Assembly: GCF_027942865.1 (NCBI RefSeq)
Contig: NC_134515.1
Location: forward strand, 14,299,227 to 14,363,226
Source: Odontesthes bonariensis
Taxonomy: Eukaryota; Chordata; Actinopteri; Atheriniformes; Atherinopsidae
DNA length: 64,000 nt
Direction: 5' to 3'
Shown: in pieces, positions 54,029 to 64,000 of the stretch
Numbering within the stretch: position 1 is the stretch's first letter
Layout of the letters: each line of letters opens with the position of its first letter
Translations under genes and position numbers: made by a program
Notes under the pieces: generated by a model
What the model was told of the DNA's origin: nothing
Seen by the model: the letters and a program-made list of their open reading frames with translations, nothing else
Database searches by the model: none

Positions 54029-55548
54029 GTGAGTGCATTTGGTTTCATGGAAAAGCATCTGTTACATATGGAGCTAAAACTTTTTCAAGGTGGGAGACTG
54101 AAACAAGATACGTTCAGAACGTGGAATACATAGTTTAATATCAGATGTGCAAATACGACTTTACATTTATCTTTGATTGGGATAATAAAAATAAAACTCT
54201 TTTGACTGCATCACCCATCACTGTTGAAACATAGCACCATCCATCACAAACTTTGTTTCCAAGGCAGGCACTTCATGGTTGTAGACTGATAGAATCATAT
54301 TAACACGGGACATAATCCTCTCGCAAAGCACCAACTGTATACTTACAAATGTTGGATACAGTACTGTCATACCGACACAAATTCCTTTTTCCTGTTACAC
54401 ATGCTAATGAATCAATCTGCTATTTACAGACTAAAATAATTGCATACAGAGATTTCTTTAAACCTTTCTCAATTACAATAGAGACAAACAAGCTATAGTC
54501 CACATAATAAACATTTATAATGTGCACACTGCAGTGTAGTTGACTGCTATGTGGAATATCTTTTAACATCGGTGCATCCTTGGCAAATGACTTTTGACAT
54601 TTAGCACATTAACAAGACCACTGTTGTGATGACTAGTAGCCACTGTTTCACACCAGGCGCGTTACTCGCAGATTATGTTTCTTTAAATGTTTTTGGTCTT
54701 TAAGGAAAAATATGCTGAAAGTTACTTCATGAACCTCCACAGACTGACAGTGATTTGTAGTGGAAAATCTGCCAAGTCTTGTTTTTTTTGTTTTTTTTAA
54801 ATTGGTTTTGTATGAATTGTTTGGGTTCTGATTGTATTACAATGAATTGGATTGCAATTGTGCAAATGTGCATTTGTGCGGATGTACTTTATGTACTTAA
54901 TAACAATTGTTAAATGGGACAATCTTGGAAATTGTGAAATCTATGTGGAAACGTACATAAATAGGGAAGAACCAGCAGAGGCTGTCCGTCATCTCAGCAA
55001 TGATCTGTGTTTAACATTTACAAGCGTGACAAAAGTGTACACTTGAAACTGATGTTAAAATGAATAACACTGCAGAGTTAAAGTACGAGAATTTTTTCTA
55101 CCATCTTTTTTGGTTTTTGGATATCAAGCCCTGTCTTATGTCACTGATTATTACATTTGTGTTCAGATTCACTAAGGAATTGCTCTCTGATGAACTGAGT
55201 CTGAGACACAGAAAGAATGTTGTGCTCTATGTTTCATCATAAACGGACACAATGTAATAAAGTATGTATGTAAAAGACGAGAAAGAAAAAAATCTTTTGA
55301 ATCCAGACTCATGTTTTGTTCGGTCTTCTGCAAATGAATGGCATAAAGATCATCTGCATTTCATATTAAAAACAATTCTAACTTTGAATAACTCCATCAC
55401 CCACAACCCCCTCCTCTGCACGATGCCAAGTGGGATTCTGGCTGTGTCACATGAGGAGCTGTTATATTTGTGAAATCTTAACTCAGATGAGTAATCGTCT
55501 CCTATCAACAATCGTTTCAACAGACCAGAGGGTCAGGATCTTTGTGTC

Positions 55549-63792
<8,244 letters not shown>

Positions 63793-64000
63793 GGCTATTA
63801 ATATTCCACTCCCCCTGGGGACCCACCTGGCGCATCAGTGTTTCACCGACCTGTTGGAGGACAGGAGGAGAGGTTTGGACAAGTTTAGGATTCAGTCGTT
63901 GTTTCTATATGTTCTCATGTCACACTTTTCTCATGACCACTGACAAAGAAGGAGCAAGCCACATTAATTTTTTCCCATCCTCTGAGTGTGTGTGTGTGTG
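63793..64000. other. sgk2 5' flank and terminal (GT)n microsatellite
   Basis: It holds the alternative first exon candidate at 63835-63827. From 63985 to the window edge there is a (TG)n run that continues beyond it. Confidence 0.5.

Larger units (their letters stand above)
50548..55548. other. Intergenic region between the Myb-hAT gene and sgk2
   Basis: Mostly AT-rich DNA. The stretch near 50548-50800 should hold the Myb-hAT promoter. A telomere-like CCCTAA patch lies at 51041-51065. One exon-like open segment lies at 53894-54028. No IFT52-like sequence, which I remember as lying between SGK2 and MYBL2 in human, was recognised. The right part should include the sgk2 3' UTR, but no convincing poly(A) signal was assigned. 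Confidence 0.45.

Noticed and set aside
50548-55548. IFT52 between the Myb-hAT gene and sgk2
   Set aside because: Expected from human synteny, but none of the open segments resembles IFT52.

Overview
This is vertebrate nuclear DNA, most likely from a teleost fish. Six multi-exon protein genes with GT-AG introns were rebuilt by joining exons in phase. All are vertebrate orthologues or relatives. The intergenic DNA holds L2/CR1-type non-LTR retrotransposon fragments, TTAA-flanked MITEs and microsatellites typical of ray-finned fish. There are no prokaryotic operons or CRISPR arrays, and I recognised no tRNA or rRNA gene. The species cannot be named from the sequence.

Left part (1-30 kb, + strand): dcp1a (mRNA decapping co-activator, 9 exons, 495 aa) is followed by tkt (transketolase, 14 coding exons, 628 aa). 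From memory this is the DCP1A-TKT order of human 3p21.1. Between them (about 12.8-16.4 kb) lies a stack of decayed L2-like elements, apparently one inserted in another.

Middle (30-42 kb, - strand): an aldo/keto reductase family gene (7 exons, 341 aa) with a complete Asp-Tyr-Lys-His tetrad, then nsun5 (28S rRNA m5C methyltransferase, 4 exons, 495 aa). An RTE/SINE-like 3' tail lies at about 30.8-31.1 kb, with a fragment of the same family near 40.5 kb.

Right part (42-64 kb, - strand): a 12-exon gene encodes an 879-aa protein. Three intact B-Myb-like SANT repeats (R1R2R3) are fused in frame to a nearly full-length hAT transposase body that has lost its BED finger and two of its three catalytic acidic residues. 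This Myb-hAT chimera is the most notable item in the window. Upstream of it is sgk2 (AGC kinase, 12 coding exons, 359 aa). SGK2 and MYBL2 are near neighbours in human (20q13.12), so the chimera appears to occupy a MYBL2-type locus whose C-terminal half was replaced by a captured transposase.

The genes belong to separate housekeeping or regulatory pathways: mRNA decapping, the pentose phosphate pathway, carbonyl reduction, rRNA methylation, Myb-type DNA binding and kinase signalling. They are not a functional cluster. Exon limits come from reading frames, splice consensus and remembered family sequences. UTR and promoter limits are approximate.
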